From: Vibrio cyclitrophicus
Lineage (GTDB): Bacteria; Pseudomonadota; Gammaproteobacteria; Enterobacterales; Vibrionaceae
Reading direction: 5' to 3'
NCBI GenBank assembly: GCA_023206055.1
Contig: CP065366.1
Coordinates: forward strand, 3,224,001-3,288,000
Length of the DNA: 64,000 nt
Positions 1 to 7,925 of this stretch are shown in pieces; position 1 is the stretch's first letter; every line of letters starts with the position of its first letter. Position numbers and translations under genes: made by a program. The notes below the pieces were generated by a model that worked only from the letters and a program-made list of their open reading frames with translations, did not search any database and was not told where the DNA came from.

Positions 1-897
1 GCAGGTACAGAGCAAAAAAAGCTTAACGGTAAAAACATCGCTTTGATCTTTGAAAAAGCATCAACTCGAACTCGATGTGCGTTTGAAGTGGCCGCCTTTG
101 ATCAAGGAGCTCAAGTCTCTTATTTAGGTCCTTCTGGTTCTCAGATTGGTCAAAAAGAATCAATGAAAGATACGGCACGAGTTTTGGGACGTATGTACGA
201 TGGCATCGAATATCGTGGTTTTGGCCAGAATATCGTTGAAGACTTAGGCGCTTATGCGGGTGTACCGGTTTGGAATGGTCTAACCGATGAATTCCACCCT
301 ACTCAGATCTTGGCTGATTTCCTCACCATGCTTGAGCATGGTCGCGGAAAACATCTGCACCAAATAAGCTTTGCTTATCTGGGCGATGCACGCAATAACA
401 TGGGTAACTCTCTGTTAGTCGGAGCTGCAAAAATGGGCATGGATATTCGCCTTGTTGCGCCAAAAGCGTTTTGGCCAGAAGAACAGCTTGTCGAAGAGTG
501 CCAAGCTATAGCACAAAGTACTGGTGCCAAAATCACGCTAACAGAAGACGTTGCTGAAGGCGTGAAAGACTGTGATTTCCTTTATACCGATGTTTGGGTT
601 TCTATGGGTGAAGCGCCAGAAGCTTGGGACGAACGTGTGGCTGTAATGACACCTTACCAAGTGAATATGGATGTCATAAAGCTTACAGGTAACCCTCAAG
701 TGAAGTTCATGCATTGCCTGCCTGCTTTCCACAACAATGAAACCGTAATCGGCCAGCAAGTCGCAGACAAATATGGAATGAATGGCTTAGAAGTAACAGA
801 CGAAGTGTTTGAGTCTGACTACTCGATTGTGTTTGATGAAGCAGAGAATCGCATGCACACCATCAAAGCGATAATGGTCGCGACACTTGGCCAATAG
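1..897 (+). CDS. argF: Ornithine carbamoyltransferase, 5'-truncated by window edge
   Basis: This enzyme transfers the carbamoyl group of carbamoyl phosphate to ornithine, giving citrulline, in cytoplasmic arginine synthesis. The reading frame is already open at base 1, so the N-terminal part (roughly 35 residues by comparison with the usual ~334) lies outside the window. Visible signatures are the carbamoyl-phosphate loop STRTR (from base 61), the FHPTQ motif (near base 293) and HCLPAF (from about base 709), which together separate it from aspartate carbamoyltransferase. A TTG at 43 opens a shorter frame but lies inside the conserved domain, so it is not the start. The paralogous pyrB follows on the same strand with its own promoter, so the two are probably controlled separately. 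The argF regulatory region is not in view. Confidence 0.96.
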   Translation, partial: AGTEQKKLNGKNIALIFEKASTRTRCAFEVAAFDQGAQVSYLGPSGSQIGQKESMKDTARVLGRMYDGIEYRGFGQNIVEDLGAYAGVPVWNGLTDEFHPTQILADFLTMLEHGRGKHLHQISFAYLGDARNNMGNSLLVGAAKMGMDIRLVAPKAFWPEEQLVEECQAIAQSTGAKITLTEDVAEGVKDCDFLYTDVWVSMGEAPEAWDERVAVMTPYQVNMDVIKLTGNPQVKFMHCLPAFHNNETVIGQQVADKYGMNGLEVTDEVFESDYSIVFDEAENRMHTIKAIMVATLGQ

Positions 898-934
898 AGA
901 ATAATGAAAGTAAACAAAAGCTTGATGTAATCGC

Positions 935-975
935 TTGCGCTCACAAATTGAAAGCGTATAATTCTCGGCAATTTG
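935..975 (+). promoter_or_regulatory. pyrLBI promoter with UTP-sensing initial transcribed sequence
   Basis: A sigma-70 promoter is visible: TTGCGC at 935-940, a 16-bp spacer, then TATAAT at 957-962. Seven bases later comes AATTTG at 970-975. In E. coli pyrBI the promoter has the same 7-nt gap to an AATTTG start, where high UTP causes reiterative addition of U and abortive transcripts. The same geometry here suggests the same UTP-sensitive start. No experiment backs this; it is an inference from sequence match to a known mechanism. Confidence 0.72.
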
Positions 976-991
976 TCTGAGAGTAGTGAAA

Positions 992-1126
992 ATGACGCCA
1001 AGCAATGTTGTGATAAAACATAATGATATTGTGAAAACACATAATAAAATTGTGAAAACACCAAATATTGCTCGCAAGCTAGCATGCTTGCCAGGCCGCC
1101 TATTCTGCTTTTCAGCACTTTTTTAA
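992..1126 (+). CDS. pyrL: pyrBI operon leader peptide (44 aa)
   Basis: A 44-codon frame, ATG at 992 to TAA at 1124, sits between the pyrBI promoter and the attenuator hairpin. E. coli PyrL has the same length as I recall it. The last codons lie in a T-rich stretch, where RNA polymerase would pause when UTP is short. The stop codon abuts the terminator stem, so a trailing ribosome would disrupt the hairpin. The peptide carries three imperfect 7-residue repeats (VVIKHND, IVKTHNK, IVKTPNI), matching a 21-bp triplication at 1007-1069. The peptide sequence itself need not be functional; translation coupled to pausing is the signal. The ribosome binding site is weak (gagtagtgaa). Confidence 0.75.
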   Translation: MTPSNVVIKHNDIVKTHNKIVKTPNIARKLACLPGRLFCFSALF

Positions 1127-1153
1127 AGCCTCCCATTATGGGGGGCTTTTTTA
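1124..1153 (+). terminator. pyrBI attenuator (rho-independent)
   Basis: A GC-rich stem (AAGCCTCCC paired with GGGGGGCTT around an ATTAT loop) is followed by a T run and lies 31 bases before the pyrB ATG. It immediately follows the pyrL stop codon. This is the layout of the enterobacterial pyrBI attenuator, where low UTP lets the leading ribosome block the terminator. Confidence 0.85.
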
Positions 1154-1184
1154 TGGCCAATACATTATTGTGGGGAAGAAGATC

Positions 1185-2114
1185 ATGGCGAATTCGCTCT
1201 ATCAAAAGCACATCATCTCAATTCCAGAGCTTTCTCGTGAAGAGCTAGAATTAATTGTTCAAACGGCAGGTCAACTCAAAGCTGAACCAAACCCAGAACT
1301 CATCAAGAACAAAGTTGTTGCCAGCTGCTTCTTCGAACCTTCTACTCGAACTCGTCTCTCTTTTGAAACTGCGATTCAACGCATCGGTGGTGATGTGATT
1401 GGTTTCGATAGCGGTGGTAACACATCACTAGCAAAGAAAGGCGAAACGCTAGCAGATTCAGTGCAAGTTATCTCTTCATACGTTGATGCTTACGTAATGC
1501 GCCACCCTCAGGAAGGCGCAGCACGTCTGGCTTCTGAGTTCTCAAACGGTGTGCCTGTTATTAACGCAGGTGACGGTGCAAACCAACACCCGACACAAAC
1601 GCTACTAGACTTGTTCTCTATCGCTGAGACACAAGGTCGCCTAGATAACCTTAACGTAGCATTCGTTGGTGACCTTAAGTACGGCCGTACAGTTCACTCG
1701 CTGACTCAAGCACTAGCGAAGTTCGACAACATCTGTTTCTACTTCGTTGCTCCAGAAGCACTGGCGATGCCTGACTACATTTGTGAAGAGCTGGATGAAG
1801 CGGGTATCAAGTACCAACTACTGACAGACATGGAAGATGTGATTCCTGAGCTAGATGTTCTGTACATGACTCGAGTTCAGAAAGAACGTTTTGATGAATC
1901 GGAATACGCGCACATTAAATCCGCATACATCCTGACTGCTCCTATGCTGGAAAATGCACGTGATAACCTAAAGGTTCTGCATCCTCTGCCTCGCGTTGAC
2001 GAAATTACAATTGATGTCGATAAAACGCCTTACGCTTACTACTTCCAGCAAGCAGAAAATGGGGTTTACGCACGTGAAGCATTGCTAGCCCTTGTTCTTA
2101 ACGAAACGCTGTAG
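1185..2114 (+). CDS. pyrB: Aspartate carbamoyltransferase catalytic subunit
   Basis: PyrB condenses aspartate with carbamoyl phosphate to carbamoyl aspartate, the first committed step of pyrimidine synthesis. It works as catalytic trimers in a complex with PyrI. The 309-residue product is close to the E. coli length (about 311). STRTRLSF marks the carbamoyl-phosphate loop near residue 50, NQHPTQ lies mid-protein and HPLPRVDEI near the C-terminus. I chose ATG 1185 (MANSLYQ) over the in-frame GTG at 1170, because GGGGAAG just upstream is the ribosome binding site and the extra five residues would run through it. It is followed 12 bases later by pyrI, with its own Shine-Dalgarno sequence. Expression should be governed by the upstream attenuator. 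Confidence 0.97.
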   Translation: MANSLYQKHIISIPELSREELELIVQTAGQLKAEPNPELIKNKVVASCFFEPSTRTRLSFETAIQRIGGDVIGFDSGGNTSLAKKGETLADSVQVISSYVDAYVMRHPQEGAARLASEFSNGVPVINAGDGANQHPTQTLLDLFSIAETQGRLDNLNVAFVGDLKYGRTVHSLTQALAKFDNICFYFVAPEALAMPDYICEELDEAGIKYQLLTDMEDVIPELDVLYMTRVQKERFDESEYAHIKSAYILTAPMLENARDNLKVLHPLPRVDEITIDVDKTPYAYYFQQAENGVYAREALLALVLNETL

Positions 2115-2126
2115 AGGAGAGATATC

Positions 2127-2588
2127 ATGTCTAAAGAGACTCAATTAAAAGTTGAAGCAATCAAAAACGGAACGGTTATCGACCACATCCCAGCCAACAT
2201 CGGGATCAAGGTACTCAAGCTGTTCGACATGCATAACTCTAATCAGCGAGTGACGATTGGCCTGAATCTGCCGTCTTCTGCACTCGGTGGAAAAGACCTG
2301 CTCAAGATTGAGAATGTATTTGTCACCGAAGAACAAGCGAGCAAGCTGGCTCTTTACGCTCCTCACGCAACGGTAAACCAAATCGAAGATTACGAAGTGG
2401 TTAAGAAGTTAGCCTTAGAACTTCCAGAGCAAATCAACGATGTGTTCGAGTGTCCAAATACCAACTGCATTACTCACAATGAACCGGTTGAAAGTAGCTT
2501 TAAGATCTTTGAAAAGAAAGAAGATATTCGATTGAAGTGTAAGTATTGCGAAAAAGTCTTCTCTCGCGAGATCGTGACAGAAAGATAA
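2127..2588 (+). CDS. pyrI: Aspartate carbamoyltransferase regulatory subunit
   Basis: PyrI binds CTP and ATP through its N-terminal allosteric domain and docks on PyrB through a C-terminal zinc domain. The 153-residue length is normal for the family. Four cysteines in a C-x4-C (CPNTNC) and C-x2-C (CKYC) arrangement near residues 109-141 form the structural zinc site. A strong Shine-Dalgarno (GAGGAGAG) lies just before the ATG. The gene is 12 bases after pyrB and is followed by an intrinsic terminator, so pyrLBI forms one unit. Confidence 0.97.
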   Translation: MSKETQLKVEAIKNGTVIDHIPANIGIKVLKLFDMHNSNQRVTIGLNLPSSALGGKDLLKIENVFVTEEQASKLALYAPHATVNQIEDYEVVKKLALELPEQINDVFECPNTNCITHNEPVESSFKIFEKKEDIRLKCKYCEKVFSREIVTER

Positions 2589-2625
2589 CACCATACGGTA
2601 ACGCTGACCGAATGTAAAAACTATC

Positions 2626-2654
2626 AAATACCTCGCCCGTGCGGGGTATTTTGC
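2626..2654 (+). terminator. Terminator after pyrI
   Basis: The hairpin AATACCTCGCccgtGCGGGGTATT is followed by TTG. Its T tract is short, but the stem is long. It lies 38 bases beyond the pyrI stop and before ridA. Confidence 0.75.
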
Positions 2655-2724
2655 GCTTTACCTATCCAAAGTTTGAAGGCACACTGAAAATTGATTTTTA
2701 TCTAATAACTGATGGAATAAACCA

Positions 2725-3114
2725 ATGACTAAAGTACTTCACACAGAATCTGCTCCAGCTGCAATCGGCCCATACGTACAAGGCGTTGACCTTGGCAACA
2801 TGGTACTGACTTCTGGTCAAATCCCAGTAAATCCAGCAACTGGTGAAGTATCTGCTGATATCGCAGAGCAAGCTCGCCAATCTTTAGACAACGTTCAAGC
2901 GGTTGTTGAAGCTTCAGGCCTGACTGTAAAAGACATCGTAAAACTAACGGTATTCGTTAAAGACCTAAACGACTTCGGCACAGTAAACGAAGTTTACGGC
3001 AAGTTCTTCGATGAGCACGGCGTTGCAAACTACCCTGCGCGTTCATGTGTTGAAGTAGCTCGTCTACCAAAAGATGTTGGTATCGAGATCGAAGCTATTG
3101 CGGTTCGCAAATAG
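2725..3114 (+). CDS. ridA: RidA/YjgF/YER057c/UK114 family enamine/imine deaminase
   Basis: RidA hydrolyses reactive 2-aminoacrylate and related enamine/imine intermediates made by PLP enzymes such as threonine dehydratase, releasing ammonia and the ketoacid. The 129-residue protein is standard length. It has the NPATGEV segment near residue 36, the catalytic-arginine region YPARSCVEV near residue 105 and the C-terminal VGIEIEAIAV strand. It forms trimers in the cytoplasm. The position immediately after pyrBI is the same as in E. coli, although the pyrI terminator suggests a separate promoter here. The start ATG at 2725 has GGAATAA upstream. Confidence 0.95.
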   Translation: MTKVLHTESAPAAIGPYVQGVDLGNMVLTSGQIPVNPATGEVSADIAEQARQSLDNVQAVVEASGLTVKDIVKLTVFVKDLNDFGTVNEVYGKFFDEHGVANYPARSCVEVARLPKDVGIEIEAIAVRK

Positions 3115-3182
3115 GTTTAATCTCTAGATTAAACACCTTCTAATAAACGACTTAACGTAATGTTGGGTGTTTATTAGATACA

Positions 3183-3214
3183 AAAAAGGTTGCCCCGTTG
3201 GCAACCTTTTTATT
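3183..3214. terminator. Bidirectional terminator between ridA and plsC
   Basis: AAAAAAGGTTGCCccgttGGCAACCTTTTTATT has A and T tracts on both sides of a strong stem. It lies between the convergent ends of ridA (+) and plsC (-) and can serve both. Two weaker inverted repeats lie between it and the ridA stop (3115-3137 and about 3140-3178). Confidence 0.9.
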
Positions 3215-3236
3215 GTTCATCGTTTCGCTTAGATGA

Positions 3237-3977
3237 TTACTTTTTATTCAGCTCAACCACTTCTTTATCTAACTCTTCAAGCTTAGCAGCCATCTGCTCA
3301 CGAGCTAAGTTAGCCAGTTCACGAACGTTAGACTTATCAAAGCCTTCAGTGCTGATTGGTGGCAGCATTTCAACAATCACGTGACCATTGTTCCAACGGT
3401 TTAGCTTCACGCCACCTGTTGAGCTACACACAATAGGGATGATAGGCAAGCCAGCACCAATCGCAGCATGGAATGCACCTGTTTTGAATGGCAGCAAACC
3501 ACGGCCACGAGAACGAGTGCCCTCAGGGAACATCCAAACTGAAACATCACTCTCTTTTAGGCTAGTCACGACCTGATCAATGGTACCCACCGCTTTGCTG
3601 CGGTTAGCACGGTCAATAAGAATGTTACCCGTCAGCCAGTAAAGCTGACCAAATAGCGGCATCCACACTAGGCTCTTCTTACCAACCGTCACAACTTTAG
3701 GCGTTACCGCTGATGAAATCGTGAATAGATCCCAGCTGTTCTGGTGGTTCGCCACATAAACATGTTGGCCACGAGAGTAAGCATCTTCTGGGATACGAAG
3801 TTCTAACTTCATGCCGAAAATTTTCGACATGCGGCCGAAGTAACGGCCAAAGGTAAATACGTGTTTCGGGTTACGCGGGCTCAGTAAACAGTAACCACAC
3901 CCAAATACAAACATAAGAATCGCAAATATCGCCACTGCGAAAATACGTAATATTGCTATCATTTTGTTCCTCACCAA
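3237..3977 (-). CDS. plsC: 1-acyl-sn-glycerol-3-phosphate acyltransferase
   Basis: PlsC adds the second acyl chain to lysophosphatidic acid, giving phosphatidic acid at the inner membrane. The 246-residue protein begins with a hydrophobic membrane segment (about residues 8-32). It then shows the acyltransferase HX4D motif as NHQNSWD near residue 76 and the glycerol-phosphate-binding FPEGTRSRGRG near residue 150. A VPIIP-type strand (GLPIIPIV) follows. Length matches the family. A terminator for the upstream murA run lies between murA and plsC, so plsC probably has its own promoter within 3978-4048. Other acyl acceptors are possible, but the motif set is typical of PlsC. Confidence 0.92.
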   Translation of the reverse strand: MVRNKMIAILRIFAVAIFAILMFVFGCGYCLLSPRNPKHVFTFGRYFGRMSKIFGMKLELRIPEDAYSRGQHVYVANHQNSWDLFTISSAVTPKVVTVGKKSLVWMPLFGQLYWLTGNILIDRANRSKAVGTIDQVVTSLKESDVSVWMFPEGTRSRGRGLLPFKTGAFHAAIGAGLPIIPIVCSSTGGVKLNRWNNGHVIVEMLPPISTEGFDKSNVRELANLAREQMAAKLEELDKEVVELNKK

Positions 3978-4048
3978 CCGCTAAGCGGATTCATCTATTC
4001 GCACAAACAAACACTGGCAATAGATTCACTTGCGGTAAATACAACTAT

Positions 4049-4079
4049 AAAAAAGCCGAAACCAAGGTTCCGACTTTTG
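4049..4079 (-). terminator. Terminator after murA (mla operon end)
   Basis: Read on the minus strand, AAAAGTCGGAACCttGGTTTCGGCTTTTTT forms a 10-bp stem with two wobble pairs and a six-T tail. It sits 40 bases past the murA stop and separates the mla-ibaG-murA unit from plsC. Confidence 0.82.
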
Positions 4080-4118
4080 TGTTTTCATTTTACTGACTCA
4101 TGAACTCACTAACCTAAG

Positions 4119-5384
4119 TTAGCTAGACTCACGAAATCGTGTAATGTTTGCACCTAAGGCTGACAGTTTATCTTCAATCTTATCGTAGCCACGATCGATG
4201 TGATAAATACGGTCAACAATGGTTTCACCTTGAGCAATACAGCCAGCAATAACAAGGCTCGCAGACGCACGAAGGTCCGTTGCCATTACTTGAGCGCCGC
4301 TCAATTTCTCCGTTTCACCACAGATAGCCGTGTTGCCTTCGATTTCCGCTTTTGCACCCATTCGCTGTAATTCAGGAATGTGCATGAAGCGATTTTCAAA
4401 GATAGTCTCAGTGATAACACCACTGCCCTTCGCCATCATATTAAGCAGAGTAAACTGAGCTTGCATGTCTGTTGGGAAACCAGGGTGAGGTGCTGTTACG
4501 ATTTTCACCGCTTTTAGCTCACGACCTGTCATATCAAGGCTGATCCAGTCTTCGCCCGTTTCAACCTTCGCACCCGCTTCTTCAAGCTTCGCTAATGCAG
4601 CTTCAAGAAGATGAGCGTTAGTGTTACGACAAACAACTTTACCGCCAGACACTGCCGCAGCAACAAGGAACGTACCGGTTTCAATGCGGTCTGCAACCAC
4701 AGAGTGTTGACCACCGCCAAGGCGTTCAACCCCTTCGATAGTAATCGTATCTGTACCTGCGCCAGAAATCTTAGCACCCAGCTTGTTTAGGAAGTCAGCG
4801 GTATCAACAATCTCAGGCTCACGCGCAGAGTTGTCTAATACTGTTGTACCTTCCGCTAGTGTTGCTGCACACATGATAGTAATCGTAGCGCCAACGCTAA
4901 CTTTATCCATCACGATGTGCGCGCCTTTCAGACGGCCATCAACACTTGCTTTTACATAACCATCTTCCAACGTAATCGTTGCACCTAGCTGCTCTAGGCC
5001 ATGGATATGCAGATCAACAGGACGAGCACCAATAGCACAACCACCTGGAAGTGACACTTGGCCTTCACCAAAACGAGCTACTAGAGGACCCAAAGCCCAG
5101 ATAGAAGCACGCATTGTTTTTACTAAATCGTAAGGCGCACAAAATTCATTAATTTCGCTGCCATCAACATGAACACTACCGTTGCGTGATACTTTTGCGC
5201 CTAAACGCTTGAGCAATTCCATCGTAGTATCGATGTCACGTAGGTGAGGAACATTACTCACTTCAACCGGCTCTTCAGCAAGGATTGATGCAAATAAAAT
5301 AGGTAGCGCTGCATTTTTTGCGCCTGAGATCGTCACTTCACCGCATAGCGGCTTATCCGATCCAATAACTCGAAACTTTTCCAT
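4119..5384 (-). CDS. murA: UDP-N-acetylglucosamine 1-carboxyvinyltransferase
   Basis: MurA transfers enolpyruvate from PEP to UDP-GlcNAc, the first committed step of peptidoglycan synthesis. It is the fosfomycin target. The active-site loop GGCAIGARPVD (near residue 115) keeps the catalytic cysteine, so the enzyme should be fosfomycin-sensitive in principle. The ISGAKNAALP motif near residue 20 holds the conserved Lys-Asn pair. At 421 residues it is normal length. Two ATGs occur in tandem (5387 and 5384). I prefer 5384 (MEKFRV) because the AAGG ribosome site is only three bases from the first ATG and the E. coli protein starts with MDKFRV. It lies eight bases downstream of ibaG, the same order as in E. 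coli. Confidence 0.96.
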   Translation of the reverse strand: MEKFRVIGSDKPLCGEVTISGAKNAALPILFASILAEEPVEVSNVPHLRDIDTTMELLKRLGAKVSRNGSVHVDGSEINEFCAPYDLVKTMRASIWALGPLVARFGEGQVSLPGGCAIGARPVDLHIHGLEQLGATITLEDGYVKASVDGRLKGAHIVMDKVSVGATITIMCAATLAEGTTVLDNSAREPEIVDTADFLNKLGAKISGAGTDTITIEGVERLGGGQHSVVADRIETGTFLVAAAVSGGKVVCRNTNAHLLEAALAKLEEAGAKVETGEDWISLDMTGRELKAVKIVTAPHPGFPTDMQAQFTLLNMMAKGSGVITETIFENRFMHIPELQRMGAKAEIEGNTAICGETEKLSGAQVMATDLRASASLVIAGCIAQGETIVDRIYHIDRGYDKIEDKLSALGANITRFRESS

Positions 5385-5392
5385 CATAAACC

Positions 5393-5647
5393 TTAAAGTG
5401 ACATCAGTTTCTTATCACGTTCCCACTCTTCTGGCGTGAAAGCCTTAATAGAAAGAGCATGGATGTCATTGCGTTGAATGTATTCCATTAGTGGGCCGTA
5501 GATTAGTTGCTGCTTCTTAACTCGATTCATGCCGTCAAAACATGGATCAACCGCAACAACTTCGTAATGACTGCCTTCACCCTTCACGAAAATCTCCTGA
5601 AGGTTCAGTGCTTCTGCTAATAATTCTTGTACTTTTGTGCTGTCCAC
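5393..5647 (-). CDS. ibaG: BolA-family protein IbaG
   Basis: This 84-residue protein is a BolA-like partner of monothiol glutaredoxin in iron-sulfur trafficking and the acid-stress response (E. coli IbaG/YrbA). It shows the BolA core: a helix-strand start followed by EGSHYEVVAVDPCF around residues 24-37 and a C-terminal IHALSIKAFTPEEW segment. The HYEV histidine and the late-helix region fit cluster ligation, but which residues bind cannot be proved from sequence. It sits between mlaB (13 bases upstream) and murA (8 bases downstream), the conserved gammaproteobacterial order, and is surely cotranscribed with them. Confidence 0.9.
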   Translation of the reverse strand: MDSTKVQELLAEALNLQEIFVKGEGSHYEVVAVDPCFDGMNRVKKQQLIYGPLMEYIQRNDIHALSIKAFTPEEWERDKKLMSL

Positions 5648-5660
5648 AAATAGCTCCTGC

Positions 5661-5969
5661 CTAATTTTTTATGTGTTCTGCCATCATTGGCTGGATATTG
5701 CTCAATTGGAACAACGTTCGTAATTGTTCTGGCACGAAACTGAGCATTATATGACAGTTTTGATTTTTTGCATGCTCTAATAAGTGAATTAGCATCACCA
5801 TTCCTGCTGAATCGACTCGATTTATATGGCTAAGGTCAATTTCAACGCTCGATTCTGTGGTTTGCCACTTTTCCAATATACGCCAGATTGCAGGAACACT
5901 GTCTCGGTCTATATCACCAAGCAGCTGATATTCTTTAGAGCTTAGTGCTTGCCATTGAGAATGGCTCAT
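5661..5969 (-). CDS. mlaB: MlaB, STAS-domain subunit of the Mla phospholipid transporter
   Basis: MlaB is the small cytoplasmic STAS protein that binds and stabilises the MlaF ATPase in the MlaFEDB inner-membrane complex, which moves phospholipids between the inner and outer membranes. The 102-residue sequence has the STAS loop HINRVDSAGMVMLIHLL near residues 48-64, where the serine-containing turn occupies the usual phosphorylation position. The start codon overlaps the mlaC stop by one base, showing translational coupling. It is the last mla gene before ibaG. Divergence is high, as is usual for MlaB, so context carries much of the call. Confidence 0.9.
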   Translation of the reverse strand: MSHSQWQALSSKEYQLLGDIDRDSVPAIWRILEKWQTTESSVEIDLSHINRVDSAGMVMLIHLLEHAKNQNCHIMLSFVPEQLRTLFQLSNIQPMMAEHIKN

Positions 5970-6649
5970 TATTTGTTACTCTCGAAACGAATCGGTTGTG
6001 CGGCCAGTTTTTCTAGTTCGTCAGCAACCTGCAAGATGCCTTCTTGACGAATCTTAGTATTCCACTCTGACTGCTTGCTTGATAGTAGACTAATGCCTTC
6101 AGCAACCATATCAAACGCTTTCCACTCGCCCGACTTGTTGTCTTTGCGAAGCTTAAATTCAAGTTTGATGTTTGGTCTAGGAGTATCGATGATATCGACC
6201 TTGATACTGGTAATACGGCTATCGGCTTTGATTTTTGGTTCGGGGCCAAATTCAATCGTCTGATCTGTATATTGGGTCAGTACTTGAGCATAAGAAGAAA
6301 CCAGGTATTTACGGAATGAGTCGATAAATACACGTACATCTTTTCTATCCGCACCTTTTAAATTTGGGCCTAATAACTTAAGTGCCGCATATTGTGCATT
6401 TACATAAGGCATCAACTCTTCTTCCACGATGACCTTCAATAACTCTGGGTCTTGGTGGATGTTGTCTTGTTCATTTTTCAAACGCTCAAATGCCACTTCC
6501 GCAACTTGAGTCATCATCTGGTAAGGCTGAGTACGATCAATCGATTCTGCAGCAAATGCTTGAGTAGAAATAAGCAATGCCATTGCTGCCATAAACATTG
6601 ATTTCAAGTAATCGATAGCTTTTAAATGACTAATAGTTTTCAACATCAT
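5969..6649 (-). CDS. mlaC: MlaC, periplasmic phospholipid-binding shuttle
   Basis: MlaC carries phospholipid across the periplasm between the outer-membrane MlaA-porin complex and inner-membrane MlaFEDB. A signal peptide is clear: a charged start, a hydrophobic run MFMAAMALLISTQ and an AFA-AES cleavage site about 36 residues in. The mature part matches the Tol-toluene-tolerance Ttg2D family in size (about 190 residues). The open frame extends 19 codons upstream into mlaD. I chose ATG 6649 (or the next codon, 6646), because AAGGA lies just before it and the longer version would push the signal peptide too deep. The start is one base after the mlaD stop. Confidence 0.93.
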   Translation of the reverse strand: MMLKTISHLKAIDYLKSMFMAAMALLISTQAFAAESIDRTQPYQMMTQVAEVAFERLKNEQDNIHQDPELLKVIVEEELMPYVNAQYAALKLLGPNLKGADRKDVRVFIDSFRKYLVSSYAQVLTQYTDQTIEFGPEPKIKADSRITSIKVDIIDTPRPNIKLEFKLRKDNKSGEWKAFDMVAEGISLLSSKQSEWNTKIRQEGILQVADELEKLAAQPIRFESNK

Positions 6650-6650
6650 C

Positions 6651-7142
6651 TTATTCCTTAACTCCGCTGTCATTAGAACCACCAACGCTATACAGCACTT
6701 GGCCAATCAAATCTTCTAGTACTAATGCTGATTTAGTGTCTTCAATTGAATCACCATCCACCAGCATCTCTTCATCATCAAAAATGAAGCCTGGAACCAA
6801 ACTAATATACTGCTCACCAATTAATCCAGACGTTAAAATTTGAGCGCTAGAGGTATCTGGAAATTGTGAGTACTTCCCATCAATAGATAATTCAACGACA
6901 GGAAGATAGCTATCGGTATCAAGCTCAATACTTTTAACTCGACCAACAACGACGCCCCCCACCTTCACCGGAGAACGAACTTTTAGACTACCAATATTGT
7001 CAAAGGTCGCTTTTAGGTTGTAAGTATGGTTCGAACCTATACCTTTTACGTCAGCGACTTGAAAGATCATGATTAAGATTGCGCAAATTCCGGCAATAAC
7101 AAAGGTGCCGACCCATAATTCTAATTTTCGAGTTTGTTGCAT
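6651..7142 (-). CDS. mlaD: MlaD, MCE-domain subunit of the Mla transporter
   Basis: MlaD forms the hexameric MCE ring anchored in the inner membrane that channels phospholipid between MlaE and MlaC. The 163-residue protein has one N-terminal membrane helix (about residues 9-28) and then the MCE domain, recognised by NIGSLKVRSPVKVGGVVVG near residues 48-66 and LTSGLIGEQYISLVPG near residues 104-119. Length is that of a single-MCE MlaD. It ends in TAA one base before the mlaC start and begins two bases after the mlaE stop, in the tight mlaFEDCB order. Confidence 0.95.
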   Translation of the reverse strand: MQQTRKLELWVGTFVIAGICAILIMIFQVADVKGIGSNHTYNLKATFDNIGSLKVRSPVKVGGVVVGRVKSIELDTDSYLPVVELSIDGKYSQFPDTSSAQILTSGLIGEQYISLVPGFIFDDEEMLVDGDSIEDTKSALVLEDLIGQVLYSVGGSNDSGVKE

Positions 7143-7144
7143 GA

Positions 7145-7924
7145 TTAATTCCCAAACATCATTGCGGTAAGAATAAAATCTAGCCCTAGTACCGCTAGAG
7201 AAGAGTGCACTACAGTGCGTGTGGTTGCCTGACTAATACCTTCTGAGGTCGGAACTGCGTCATAACCATTGAAAAGTGCGATCCAAGTTACAGTGATAGC
7301 GAAGACCATACATTTGATCATGCTATTACCAATATCTCGGCCAAGCTCAACTGAAGACTGCATCGCAGACCAGAAGCTGCCGTGATCAATGCCTTTCCAA
7401 TCAACACCAACTAGTTGACCGCCCCAAATACCTACCGCCATAAAAATCATAGCAAGCAATGGCATTGAGATAAGCCCGGCCCAAAGACGTGGTGCAATAA
7501 TGCGTTTAAGTGGATCGACCGCCATCATTTCAAGGCTAGAGATCTGCTCTGTTGCCTTCATTAAACCAATCTCTGCCGTCAGTGCTGAACCAGCTCGACC
7601 GGCAAATAATAACGCAGTCACCACTGGTCCCAACTCACGCAACAGTGAAAGCGCGACCATTTGGCCAAGGTTGCCCTCAGCGCCGTAGTCAATTAACACG
7701 ACATAGCCCTGCAGGCTGAGCACCATACCAATGAACAGACCCGAAACTAAAATAATAGCCAATGACTGAACGCCAACGCTGTAAAGTTGTTTTACTAATA
7801 AAGGGAAGTTTTTTAGTCGCGGGATACCAAACAAAGCCCCAAATAACATTAGGCTTGCTCGACCAAATGACTCACAGATCGCAAGTGTTCGCTTGCCGAC
7901 ACCCGCAATAGCTTTAACAATCAT
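7145..7924 (-). CDS. mlaE: MlaE, permease subunit of the Mla ABC transporter
   Basis: MlaE is the transmembrane core of the MlaFEDB phospholipid transporter. The 259-residue protein is strongly hydrophobic, with about five to six membrane spans. It has the family signature around residues 95-140, where the segments RELGPVVTALLFAGRAGSA and AEIGLMKATEQISSLEMMAV include the coupling-helix EQISSLE motif that contacts the ATPase. Length is typical (E. coli 260). It lies one base after mlaF and two bases before mlaD. Confidence 0.95.
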   Translation of the reverse strand: MIVKAIAGVGKRTLAICESFGRASLMLFGALFGIPRLKNFPLLVKQLYSVGVQSLAIILVSGLFIGMVLSLQGYVVLIDYGAEGNLGQMVALSLLRELGPVVTALLFAGRAGSALTAEIGLMKATEQISSLEMMAVDPLKRIIAPRLWAGLISMPLLAMIFMAVGIWGGQLVGVDWKGIDHGSFWSAMQSSVELGRDIGNSMIKCMVFAITVTWIALFNGYDAVPTSEGISQATTRTVVHSSLAVLGLDFILTAMMFGN

Positions 7925-7925
7925 A

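Noticed and set aside
1170..1184. GTG start for pyrB at 1170 adding MGKKI
   Set aside because: It would put the Shine-Dalgarno GGGGAAG inside the coding region; ATG 1185 fits the family N-terminus.
819..1211. Minus-strand frames of 96-130 aa across the argF-pyrB gap
   Set aside because: They cross promoter, leader peptide and attenuator, have no ribosome site and look like shadows.
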